Assembly: GCA_002395155.1 (NCBI GenBank)
Contig: DGWD01000045.1
Span: forward strand, 1 to 64,000
DNA: 64,000 nt
Direction: 5' to 3'
Source: Treponema sp. UBA4267
GTDB taxonomy: Bacteria > Spirochaetota > Spirochaetia > Treponematales > Treponemataceae
How positions within the stretch are numbered: the stretch's first letter is position 1; each line of letters starts with the position of its first letter. Positions 50,566 to 59,620 of the stretch are shown here, piece after piece. Below the pieces are notes generated by a model. The model was given only the letters and a program-made list of their open reading frames with translations, did not search any database and was not told the DNA's origin. The position numbers and the translations under genes are program-made.

Positions 50566-52620
50566 TCAATTATGAATGAGTTTTCCAAGTGAATCCAAAC
50601 CCCATACAGAATTAACCATTTGTATTGAAGAATATACAGAAGAAAGTGCCGTTCCTGTTATAAGTTGATTATTTTCCTGGTAAGCATCATCTGGAAGGGT
50701 AAGATAAACTGAAGCTCCATTAAAAGCAGTCGCTGATTCAATATCTAAAACAGGATTAAAACTTTCATGCCAATTCAAATAAATAGCCGAATTTTCCAAA
50801 GAAGACGAATCTGTATTAGTAAAATAGTTTGTTTCCGCAAATTTAATATCATAATCAGTGTAAATGGAATTACTAATTAAATCTGTAAAATGAGTATTTT
50901 TTATACTAACAACTTCCATAGTAGATCCGCTTAAAAATTCCTGAGTACTTATGTACAACCCATAATAGGAGTCACTGATTGTACAGGAATCAATTTCCAA
51001 AGAAACACCTTTTATATCCGAAGTATCATTAAATTTATTATCAACATAAAGTGCTGAACAATTACTAGCTGTATTTCCATGAACACTAGAACTTAAAATA
51101 CAAATAGTTACGGCGTAAGAAGTTTGACAAAAATAAATAAGTCCCCTGCTATAGTTTTGACCACTTATCTCACAATTTTCAATATTTGCCTGTCCTGAAT
51201 AGAACATTAAAGGACTTCGCACCGATGTAGGAGCTGAAGCGGTAGATGATATAGAACAATTACTTAAAAATACACAACAGGTATTATCAGTTTGTGAACA
51301 ATTCAAGGCTGAATATGTTTCATCACACGAAATATTTAAATTATATAAATAAAGCTCCAGGTTCTCCCCTATTGAGGATCCAGAATACAGGCCAAAAATT
51401 GAGTCTATACTAGAAGAACTTGATTTGCTTAATGTGGCATTATTATCCATGGAATCTTCATTTGAATTTCCATAGGTCATTACAGTAAGACTTGTAAGAG
51501 TTTCATTTGGAGAAATTGTATTTGAAACTGTTGATGTACTTCCTGCCTTTATTAAAATTGTAGCACTAGTACGCTGGTAAGCAGTGATTAAGGCATAAGC
51601 TTCATCAATTGTTTTAAAAGGATCAAACATAGAACCATAAGTTCCACTACTTGCTGCATCAGGATCTACGTAAAACTGATCTTGATTAAAAATTGTAACC
51701 GCCGTAGTAGGAACACTAAAACTTCCACTCTCGTTTATATATGGTGATGTAGATGAAGCAATCCATTTATTTGTAGTCATTGAATTAAATACATTTACTT
51801 TATCCACATATTTCAAAACGAGTGTATCGTTTGAATTAAAAAAAGAGAGATTAAGTGTATAAACGCCTACAGGAACATCTTCATGGCTAATTGTAAAACT
51901 ATTAGAAACAATTGAAGTTTTATCAACACTAACTTCAGGTGAAGTATCGCCCTGTTTTGTAAGAGTGTAACTGTACTGGGTAATTGCTGTATCGCCTGTC
52001 CCACTATCAATTGATATAGGAAGTAAAATTGAACCTCTCGCACTTGAAGAACTATATGCTGTAGTTTCAATTTGTAATTCAGAATTATCCTGATTTATAT
52101 TAAAGTCGGTTTCGCCGTAAAAAAGCTTGTTTGAATCAATACATTCACTTTGTGTACTTGCATTATAAATAGAAGCGGAAAAAGTGTAGACTCCAACTTC
52201 TTCAATAAGAAAAGAAAAAGCCTTACTCGTAGATGCTTGAGTACTTTCAATTAAGCTGCCATCCTTGGAAAGGCTTACAATATACATAAATGTACTTGGA
52301 AAATCTGTAATAGCAGATCTAGAAACTCCATCGTCACTTTCATCACTTGAATTAATAACTGCATCCATTTCATTTGGAAGAGCTCCCCTTGTCCCTACGG
52401 AGCCAGAAACACAATAAGTAATGCCCGAACCAGAATTACCAGATCCAGTGCTCTTACCTTCACCATTTTGGTTTTCAATTTGCTCATCTTCAGGTGTTTC
52501 AGGAATCTGATTAATCAAATTTCCATCAAAAGAATTGATAAAGTTTGCACAAGAAAAGAAAGGAAGTATCAGTAAAAAAGTCAAAAGTATAGCTTGAAAA
52601 AAGTTACGTTTCTTTATCAT
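50566..52620 (-). CDS. Surface lipoprotein with predicted parallel beta-helix
   Basis: A 684-residue lipoprotein (lipobox FFSC, followed by NFINSFDGN). Residues about 90-290 are two Ig-like beta modules similar to those of the next upstream gene. From FYVDPDAASSGTYGSMFDPFKTIDEA onward it has the repeated short strands of a right-handed parallel beta-helix (SLTVMTYGN, LYLYNLNISCDE, CCVFLSNCSIS, VSLEIDSCTISDSYYGLYIS). Ser and Thr are very frequent. Beta-helix proteins bind or cleave polysaccharides or act as adhesins; no catalytic site is recognisable. Last gene of the apparent envelope operon, 17 bp after the preceding gene. Confidence 0.72.
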   Translation of the reverse strand: MIKKRNFFQAILLTFLLILPFFSCANFINSFDGNLINQIPETPEDEQIENQNGEGKSTGSGNSGSGITYCVSGSVGTRGALPNEMDAVINSSDESDDGVSRSAITDFPSTFMYIVSLSKDGSLIESTQASTSKAFSFLIEEVGVYTFSASIYNASTQSECIDSNKLFYGETDFNINQDNSELQIETTAYSSSSARGSILLPISIDSGTGDTAITQYSYTLTKQGDTSPEVSVDKTSIVSNSFTISHEDVPVGVYTLNLSFFNSNDTLVLKYVDKVNVFNSMTTNKWIASSTSPYINESGSFSVPTTAVTIFNQDQFYVDPDAASSGTYGSMFDPFKTIDEAYALITAYQRTSATILIKAGSTSTVSNTISPNETLTSLTVMTYGNSNEDSMDNNATLSKSSSSSIDSIFGLYSGSSIGENLELYLYNLNISCDETYSALNCSQTDNTCCVFLSNCSISSTASAPTSVRSPLMFYSGQANIENCEISGQNYSRGLIYFCQTSYAVTICILSSSVHGNTASNCSALYVDNKFNDTSDIKGVSLEIDSCTISDSYYGLYISTQEFLSGSTMEVVSIKNTHFTDLISNSIYTDYDIKFAETNYFTNTDSSSLENSAIYLNWHESFNPVLDIESATAFNGASVYLTLPDDAYQENNQLITGTALSSVYSSIQMVNSVWGLDSLGKLIHN

Positions 52621-52637
52621 TTTATTTTTCCTCCTAA

Positions 52638-55600
52638 CTAATTAACCGTTATTGTAAAACTGTCACTATATGCAGTGCCATTTATGCTTGCACCCACAGT
52701 TAGTATATAAAATCCTGGCTGGAAATTAATATTGTCTGTATAAAAATGTATAGACTTTTGAGCTCCATTTGTACCAACATCATTTAACTCAGCTCCTGTA
52801 TTGGTAAGTCCATTGTAAAGCAAATTACACCACCAGGAACTTGCTGATGTTGCCTCAATTGTTTTTGCTGAATCAGTATAAGCAGTAATTGTAAGTTCTG
52901 GCTGATTTGCAGATGATGATATTGTTGCAGAACTTATACCAAAATAAAGCTGACTTGTACTAGGATCTGTAATATTATTGTTATAATTTGAACTTCTAGA
53001 AATAATTCGTCCCTCAGAATTAATTATATGAGTAGAAACATTCAAACTAAATAAAGAGGTCAAACCACTCATATCACCGGCAGTTTCTTCTTTTAAGGCA
53101 ACAATGTAAGTGGTTGAATCGCTGTCTACATAATCTACTGCTGGAAGTTCCCTGGCCGAAGTAAGTGTGGCAACTTTACCTCCGCTGGAAGTACTTGTTA
53201 TAAGATTGCTGGTCACTGTATCTGTAGCTGCTGTTCCAGAAACAAAGTAATTTCTTGGATAAATAAAGCCATAAGCAGTATTACTTAAATAAACATTTGA
53301 AAGATATGTCAGTCCAGAAACATAAAGTCTACCTGTATTTACTATTGAATAAGTCGAAGAAGATGATGATTCAAGTTTTGAAGAATCGATTGTAAAATAT
53401 CCGGCAGAATTAACATGAATATCCTGCCCCGGAACTCCTGAACTTACCGTGCTGGTATTTCCAGACATATTTACGTTTCTTATATAACTGTAAAACTCTT
53501 TTTTACAAGATGAAGCAACAACAATCCCACCTCCATTACCTTCTGAACAGGTGTTATTTGAAATATTTCCACCATTCATTTGAAACTGTCCGTCAACGTA
53601 AACAGCTCCAGCAGAAGAATTTGAGGAATTTCCCATTATTATAACAGTATCAGTTAATTTTACACTTGAAACCAGACTTGAACCTGGTACCGAATTGCTA
53701 ATGTAAAAAGCACCTCCCTTATTTGTAGCCTGATTATTTAAAAAACCGCCTCCAGAAATCTGTACTTTTCCACAATCAAAATAAGCACCGGCTCCATAAG
53801 AACCTATATTACCTGTAATTGAAGTATTAGTCAGAGAAACATTTATTAATTCTGTTTGCAAAGTTCCATCTTCAGAATCATCAGTGTCAGGATATAAAAG
53901 GATTCCACCACCACCGCCAGAAGAACTATTATAAGAAATTACACAGGATCCAAAACTTGCAGCACTATTTCCAATAATTATAATTCCACCACCCTTTTGT
54001 TCAGATACATTATACGAAATATTTGCATTTACTGCGTCAAGTGTACTATTATCTCGCAAGGAAATTGCACCCGCCTGTGTTGTATAATTATTTGAGACTG
54101 AAACTTCTCCGAGTGTAATAGAAGAATCTCCCAAATTAACAGTTACATTACTTACTGTATAAATGGCACTTCCATTCCCTCCAAGAGAAACATTTCCATC
54201 ACTTGAGGAATTACCGCCAATCATCCCTTTTGTAAAATCAATAACAGAATTATCTCCAGCAAAAATTCCACCACCCATAGAGTATGACCTGCAGGCACGT
54301 ATTACATTCGAAGTGGAATTTGAAAAGAGTTTTCCATACACTCTTATTCCACCACCAGGATAAGTAGTTCCTATATTATCATTATTTTGAATAACAACAT
54401 TGCTGTCTAAAGTGAGTTCTGGTAATTCACCAGTTTTATAAAGGACTACAAGACTGCTTTCTGATGTATGACCGGTATTAACCCCAGTTCCATCATTTCC
54501 GGCAGGACCTTCATCATCCCAGACAGCACCACCATCCAAAATTACATCTTTCAGGGTTGTATTAACACTTATATTAAGAAGTGCATCACTTGAGAAAGTA
54601 GAATGTCTCATAACAATAACAGAATTAGTTCCATCACCATAAGTAGACTTATCTGAAATTTCAGAAGGATTATTTACAGAAGAGCTTCCATCTAAATTTG
54701 CGGTAGAAAGTAAATATACATACTTGGCCTTATCATTTCCCTGTAAATATTTTTTTGCTTCCTCCACAGTTAAAAGGGCCTGATCAGGAGAAAAGCCTCG
54801 ATTTGCATCAGTTGCAACCCAGGTAGTATTACGAGCAGAAGGATCAACATATACATATGAATAATTCCATTTTGCATACAAATCCAAGGTATCTAATTCC
54901 CCGTCTCCATCTGAATCAGTAAGAATAGAATCGTTTACCTTGGCATTAGAAGAAATTGCAGAGGCACTTGTACAGTCCTGATTAGAAAACCAGCCAACAA
55001 ACTCTACTGTATTAGAATCACTAAGAGGATTTGCCACAGTATCAAAACTTGAGCTCGGAACACTTGCTTTATAAGTAAGACAGTAACCTGAAGCCGCTGT
55101 TGTAGAAGTTTCAAATCCATCATAAGTTCCTGAATAAGTTTTACCACTAGTCTGGCCGGCAGCCCAATCATGAAATACAACAGGATATGATTTTGGAGTC
55201 CACTTGGCATATAAAACAAGGTTTTCGTTTTTTTCACCTGCAGCCCAGGAACTTACCGGACTTCCAGAAAAATCAGCATTTTCATACCAGCCACCAAATT
55301 CATAGTGTTGACAAGACGCATCCTCCAAGCTTACAGAAGTTGAATCATTATATGATGAAGGATTTATACTGTTATTTATAACTTCCTCTGTATCACCAGA
55401 AATTGAATCGTGATACAAAATTGAGTAGGAATTATTTAATTGGGTATAAGTAAGATTTCCACTAGTGTTCTGACCACCTAAAATTTTTACGTACTGTACC
55501 CTGCTTGCACTTGGGCTAGTAGTAGAGCTTGTATAAAAATCGACTTTTAAAAAGTAATAACCAACTGGAATAGCACTTTCGGAAATTGTAAAACTTGAAT

Positions 55601-56330
55601 TAACTCCTGCTGAACCGCCACTTGGAGTATATATAGAGTTTGTTAAATTTTGAAAAACTTTCTGATTGGAATCATTATAGGTATACAGGCTTACTAAAGC
55701 TCTTGTAACCTGACTATATGGAACGTTAATTGTAACATTCAAACTACCAGTATTAAAATCTGAATTATCAAAAGTAAAAGTAAAATTCAGATCCAGGGAA
55801 CCAGTTTGGCCTCCTACATCCTGATTTTCAATAAGAGCAGTTGCATAAATCTTATCTTCCCCATTTACATTTTTATAAGCAATTAAAGAAAAGTCCCAGG
55901 TGCCAGGAATAATTTCTACAGAATCCGTGGTCATTTGAGAATAATCTGTCCAAGAACCCAACTCCTGTTTATCTGACGACACTTCATAATCGCTCATCTG
56001 GGTAGATCTTAAATAACCAAAAAGTGTATATTTTGAAACAGAAGAACCGTCTTCTTCAGGAGGAAGTAAAGTTCTTGAATTATTTTCCATAGAATCTGTA
56101 TAACCAAGTATATTCAGTTTGACATAGACAGATTCTTTATCATTTTTTGCGGTAATAACACCAGTCTCTGTTTCTCCGGCCAATTCCTCTTCTTCATCAT
56201 CTATAATAGAAGTTAAATTTATAAAATTAGAGCACGAAATAGACAATGCAATAAAAAAGATAACTATAAAAGTTTTAAGTTTTCTACAACTTCCCTTATT
56301 TATTAAAACACTCATTCTTTTACACTTCAT
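52638..56330 (-). CDS. Large surface lipoprotein: InlB-like repeats and Pmp-like beta-helix
   Basis: A 1230-residue lipoprotein with lipobox SISC and the same post-lipobox words NFIN as the downstream paralogue. Order: acidic linker; two Ig-like modules (about 60-300); two InlB/Listeria-Bacteroides B repeats (FGGWYENADFSGSPV...LYAKWTPKSY and VGWFSNQDCTS...LYAKWNYSY, about 310-480); VYVDPSARNTTW opening a long beta-helix (490-1060) with repeated GGGI, GGAF and GNxS elements (GGGIRVYG, GGGIFAGDNS, GGNGSAIY, GGAFYISN), like chlamydial Pmp passenger domains but without an autotransporter barrel; and a C-terminal Ig-like module. A probable adhesin or polysaccharide-binding surface protein. The start may be the ATG at 56330 or one five codons later; neither has a strong ribosome binding site. 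Confidence 0.75.
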   Translation of the reverse strand: MKCKRMSVLINKGSCRKLKTFIVIFFIALSISCSNFINLTSIIDDEEEELAGETETGVITAKNDKESVYVKLNILGYTDSMENNSRTLLPPEEDGSSVSKYTLFGYLRSTQMSDYEVSSDKQELGSWTDYSQMTTDSVEIIPGTWDFSLIAYKNVNGEDKIYATALIENQDVGGQTGSLDLNFTFTFDNSDFNTGSLNVTINVPYSQVTRALVSLYTYNDSNQKVFQNLTNSIYTPSGGSAGVNSSFTISESAIPVGYYFLKVDFYTSSTTSPSASRVQYVKILGGQNTSGNLTYTQLNNSYSILYHDSISGDTEEVINNSINPSSYNDSTSVSLEDASCQHYEFGGWYENADFSGSPVSSWAAGEKNENLVLYAKWTPKSYPVVFHDWAAGQTSGKTYSGTYDGFETSTTAASGYCLTYKASVPSSSFDTVANPLSDSNTVEFVGWFSNQDCTSASAISSNAKVNDSILTDSDGDGELDTLDLYAKWNYSYVYVDPSARNTTWVATDANRGFSPDQALLTVEEAKKYLQGNDKAKYVYLLSTANLDGSSSVNNPSEISDKSTYGDGTNSVIVMRHSTFSSDALLNISVNTTLKDVILDGGAVWDDEGPAGNDGTGVNTGHTSESSLVVLYKTGELPELTLDSNVVIQNNDNIGTTYPGGGIRVYGKLFSNSTSNVIRACRSYSMGGGIFAGDNSVIDFTKGMIGGNSSSDGNVSLGGNGSAIYTVSNVTVNLGDSSITLGEVSVSNNYTTQAGAISLRDNSTLDAVNANISYNVSEQKGGGIIIIGNSAASFGSCVISYNSSSGGGGGILLYPDTDDSEDGTLQTELINVSLTNTSITGNIGSYGAGAYFDCGKVQISGGGFLNNQATNKGGAFYISNSVPGSSLVSSVKLTDTVIIMGNSSNSSAGAVYVDGQFQMNGGNISNNTCSEGNGGGIVVASSCKKEFYSYIRNVNMSGNTSTVSSGVPGQDIHVNSAGYFTIDSSKLESSSSSTYSIVNTGRLYVSGLTYLSNVYLSNTAYGFIYPRNYFVSGTAATDTVTSNLITSTSSGGKVATLTSARELPAVDYVDSDSTTYIVALKEETAGDMSGLTSLFSLNVSTHIINSEGRIISRSSNYNNNITDPSTSQLYFGISSATISSSANQPELTITAYTDSAKTIEATSASSWWCNLLYNGLTNTGAELNDVGTNGAQKSIHFYTDNINFQPGFYILTVGASINGTAYSDSFTITVN

Positions 56331-56348
56331 TTTCGATCTTTTTAAATT

Positions 56349-57953
56349 TTAATTTGTAACTTGGAATACACGTTCTTTTGAATACTGGTTACTACCGTCT
56401 GTTACTACAACTACCAGACTATAAAAACCAGGTGATAAAGAAATTGTATAAAGGCCACTATTAGTACTAGCTCCTGTTATTAATTCTCCATCCAAGAACC
56501 ATCTATAAGTTACCCCTGTTCCACTATAATTCACAGCATAAGAAAGTCCTGATCCTGCCGTATAATTTGCATTTGTAATTTCAAAAGAAGGATCTGAGGA
56601 ACTTGGATAGCTTGGATTTATACTGCTACTTGTTACCCATTTTGCATACAATGTTACATTCTCAGTTTTTTCTCCAGCTGCCCAACCCAAGAGCGAAGAA
56701 CCAGAGAAGTTTGAATCTGTATACCAGCCTGCAAAAGTATAACCACTTCTGCTTATTTCTGATGAAGTAGGAAGAATTACATTACTTTCCATATTGAAAG
56801 ATGTAGTTTCGCTTCCAGAAAGGCTTCCTCCATTTGTTTCGTAAGTAATTGAATAAGAAACAGGATTCCATTTTGCATATAAAACTTTATCACCAACTTC
56901 TCCACATATCCAAGATGTTGCAGGAATTGTGAAAGAAGAATCCTCATACCAGCCATCAAAATCATAACCACTATAAACAATTTTATCTTGGGTAGGCAAA
57001 GTACAACCTGTATTACAAGTAAAACAAGATGCAGGTTCATAACCAGAAATCCAGCTTGGTGTTATGGCCATACTGCTACTAGATTTTAAAACCCAACTAA
57101 TTGAATAAAGAATTTCTTCCCACCAGATATTTACTTCTGCATCCTGTGCTGGGTAAGTGAAAGTTTCAGCGTTTGTAGAATCGTAAGTATCATCAGCATA
57201 ATGAAAACTCCATGCCCTAAAGGATAAGCCATTTGCAGTTCTATCTGGTATTGAAAGATCTTCAACCTCATGACCGTAATATCCGCTTCTGGTAAAAGGA
57301 GTAGAACCATTATTATAATTAATAGTAAGAGTAACATAATTTCGATCATAATAAACATCTACAACCGCAGAACCATCTGGTTCAATATTTACCTGAGTTA
57401 TTTCCTGAGCTGTAAAACCCTCCAATTCTAAAGGGCTAGCATTAGTTAGAGTATCTGTTGTTCCAGTCAAAACTTGTGATAAAGATATGTCCTCTTCATA
57501 GTTCTCTAAATCTAATGTCTGCTTAAAATGACGAACCCTATACTTTGTATCATTATTAGGGCTCCAGATTGCATAAAAATCATATGGGCGGGCATTTACA
57601 TCGATTGAATATACATTTCCAGCTTCGTTAAGCTCTATATTAGATGGTAAATCTGTATTCAAATCATAGGCATCTCGTAAAAAATTATAAGCCGAAACAT
57701 GATATCCAATTTTATACCCATCCATTTTATTCATTGGCATATCACCAAAATAAATACTTGAACCAATCAGATAATATTCACAAATAAAATCTGCATCTTC
57801 GTCATTATTATAGAAGAATCTGTATTCTGCTGAAGTATCAATTATCAAGGCCTCATTAAATCCATTAGACCACTGGCAGCCAGTAAAAGATAAAGTAAGG
57901 AGCATAAAAATTGACATGATAAAGATCATAAAAAAGTTTTTTTGTTTCATCAA
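56349..57953 (-). CDS. InlB-repeat lipoprotein with C-terminal Ig/PKD-like domain
   Basis: A 534-residue lipoprotein (lipobox FTGC). After an unassigned N-terminal part and a segment resembling MucBP/SHIRT-type beta repeats (VRHFKQTLDLENYEED), two InlB B repeats with FDGWYEDSSFTIP and FAGWYTDSNFSGSSL, each ending in LYAKW, are followed by an Ig/PKD-like domain (VTYRWFLDGELITGAS, YSLVVVVTDGSNQYS). No enzyme motif. Probably a surface binding protein. Its ATG overlaps the stop of the preceding gene (ATGA, 4 bp), which points to translational coupling. Confidence 0.75.
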   Translation of the reverse strand: MMKQKNFFMIFIMSIFMLLTLSFTGCQWSNGFNEALIIDTSAEYRFFYNNDEDADFICEYYLIGSSIYFGDMPMNKMDGYKIGYHVSAYNFLRDAYDLNTDLPSNIELNEAGNVYSIDVNARPYDFYAIWSPNNDTKYRVRHFKQTLDLENYEEDISLSQVLTGTTDTLTNASPLELEGFTAQEITQVNIEPDGSAVVDVYYDRNYVTLTINYNNGSTPFTRSGYYGHEVEDLSIPDRTANGLSFRAWSFHYADDTYDSTNAETFTYPAQDAEVNIWWEEILYSISWVLKSSSSMAITPSWISGYEPASCFTCNTGCTLPTQDKIVYSGYDFDGWYEDSSFTIPATSWICGEVGDKVLYAKWNPVSYSITYETNGGSLSGSETTSFNMESNVILPTSSEISRSGYTFAGWYTDSNFSGSSLLGWAAGEKTENVTLYAKWVTSSSINPSYPSSSDPSFEITNANYTAGSGLSYAVNYSGTGVTYRWFLDGELITGASTNSGLYTISLSPGFYSLVVVVTDGSNQYSKERVFQVTN

Positions 57954-59620
57954 AATCTAACTCCTAAACTAAGGAAGGCTGCTATGGTATTAAACTCCAT
58001 TCCTTCTATAAATACATGCTGATAATTTGCACCTAATTCAAATACAACAATGCTGACAGGCATAAAAATAAAAGAAAGTTCTCCATTAGCACAAAAAGCA
58101 CCATAACAAGGAGCAGAAACCCTCTGTCTTTCAGGGAAATCCGGGTAATAAACACTTATATAGAATGAAGAAAGGCCTCCACCTGCTTTTGCCCCTATAA
58201 AAAGTTTTTCTTTTGAAATTGGGAATCGTGCAGCCAGGTTAAAGTTAAACATTCCGTAATATGAAATAAAACTTATAGAATCCTCTATTGTTTTTATATG
58301 AGAGCCATAAGCACTTGCACCTAATCCAAAACGTATTTTTCCAAGAGCAATTGGATATGCTGTAAAATCCAATTTTAATACAGGTGATATTTTATAAGTA
58401 GATGTATTACTTAATTTAAAGTAGCTATTATTAGTTATAGGGCTAATCGCACCCCCTCCAATTTGAATACAAATATCCTTTTTAGGGGCTTCCAAGTAAG
58501 CCTTTAACTTAGCTGCTCTTTCTTTTTGCTTTTCTTCAGCTTCCTTCTCCCTTGCAATTCTTTCTTCTTCCGCCCTAAGCAATTTTTCTTCTTCTTCCCG
58601 GGCCTTTTCCAATTCCTTCTGAGCCGCCTGGAACTTCTTTTCGGCTTCTTTAGCTTTTATTTCGCGCTCTTTTACCTCTTTGGCCCTTTCTTCTGCAAGG
58701 GCTTTCTGTTCTGCACGACGTTGAGCCATTGCCTTGTTTTCCTCTTTCTGCTTTTCTGCAGCCTGGCGGGCTCTTTCCTGTGCTTCTTCCTGACGCTTAC
58801 GAACTTCTTCTACCTGACGTTTGCGTTCTTCTATTCTTTCTTCCTGAATTCTGCGTTTTTCTTCTTCTGCCTTCTTTTTTTCTTCTTCTTTTGCTTTAGC
58901 GGCAGCTTCCTTTTCCTGCTTTACTCTTTCTTTTTCTTCCAAAGCCAAACGTTTTTCTTCAGCCTTAGCTTCTGCTTTTGCAGCTTCTTCCATAGCCTTT
59001 TCCTGGGCTAGAATCTTAGCTTTATCTTCAATGTTAATAACTTCCGATTCTGTACTCAAACCACTTGGATTTGTAACACGGAGTTTCCAGTCACCTTCAT
59101 CAATATTTGGGAATATTACAGATGCGGCAACAGTTTTTCCTTCTTCAACAATTGTCTCAAAACTACCTTTTACAACTTCCTTAGTTTCTTCATTAATTAA
59201 TTCAACTTTACTTTCCTGCTCAATATTTGAAATTTCGACAGGAACTTCTATCTGAGATTTCTTTTCGTTAGTTTCAACAATTTTTGGAACGGAAACACTT
59301 GGAACCATGGCCTTTAAAACCTTAAATTTACGCCATTCACTCACACTTGATTCACGACCCAAAAAGTCATAAGCATAAACACGGTATTCATAATCGCCAG
59401 CAGAAAGATTTACTGTAATAGAATTTTTACTTGTTGTAAAAAACTCATTACTACCATCTGCCATATTTTTAATTTCAACCTTAAATTCCATGGCATTATT
59501 ATCAGACTGCCATTTAAGTTCCTGACTGAAATCAGTCTTAGACTGGCCAAAAAGAGCTGCAGGAGCAAAGATAAAAAAGAGGATAATCAGTATGTTTAAT
59601 AAGCCAATTCTTTTACTCAC
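57950..59620 (-). CDS. Periplasm-spanning coiled-coil protein with C-terminal beta-barrel
   Basis: A 556-residue protein with a Sec signal (cut near LFGQS), two FN3/Ig-like modules (about 25-195), a highly charged Glu/Lys/Ala/Arg helical stretch of about 190 residues (205-395) and a C-terminal region of about 155 residues rich in alternating aromatic residues ending in LGVRF, typical of an outer-membrane barrel. The helix is long enough to cross the periplasm, as in TolA-like linkers. No homologue with a known role is evident. The first bases overlap the preceding FecR-domain gene by 8 bp. The Phe-rich reading on the other strand is a shadow of the coiled coil. Confidence 0.75.
   Translation of the reverse strand: MSKRIGLLNILIILFFIFAPAALFGQSKTDFSQELKWQSDNNAMEFKVEIKNMADGSNEFFTTSKNSITVNLSAGDYEYRVYAYDFLGRESSVSEWRKFKVLKAMVPSVSVPKIVETNEKKSQIEVPVEISNIEQESKVELINEETKEVVKGSFETIVEEGKTVAASVIFPNIDEGDWKLRVTNPSGLSTESEVINIEDKAKILAQEKAMEEAAKAEAKAEEKRLALEEKERVKQEKEAAAKAKEEEKKKAEEEKRRIQEERIEERKRQVEEVRKRQEEAQERARQAAEKQKEENKAMAQRRAEQKALAEERAKEVKEREIKAKEAEKKFQAAQKELEKAREEEEKLLRAEEERIAREKEAEEKQKERAAKLKAYLEAPKKDICIQIGGGAISPITNNSYFKLSNTSTYKISPVLKLDFTAYPIALGKIRFGLGASAYGSHIKTIEDSISFISYYGMFNFNLAARFPISKEKLFIGAKAGGGLSSFYISVYYPDFPERQRVSAPCYGAFCANGELSFIFMPVSIVVFELGANYQHVFIEGMEFNTIAAFLSLGVRF

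Noticed and set aside
58526..59011. 161-residue Phe-rich frame on the plus strand
   Set aside because: It is the complement of the Glu/Lys-rich coiled-coil coding region; its composition is a by-product of GAA/AAA codons.
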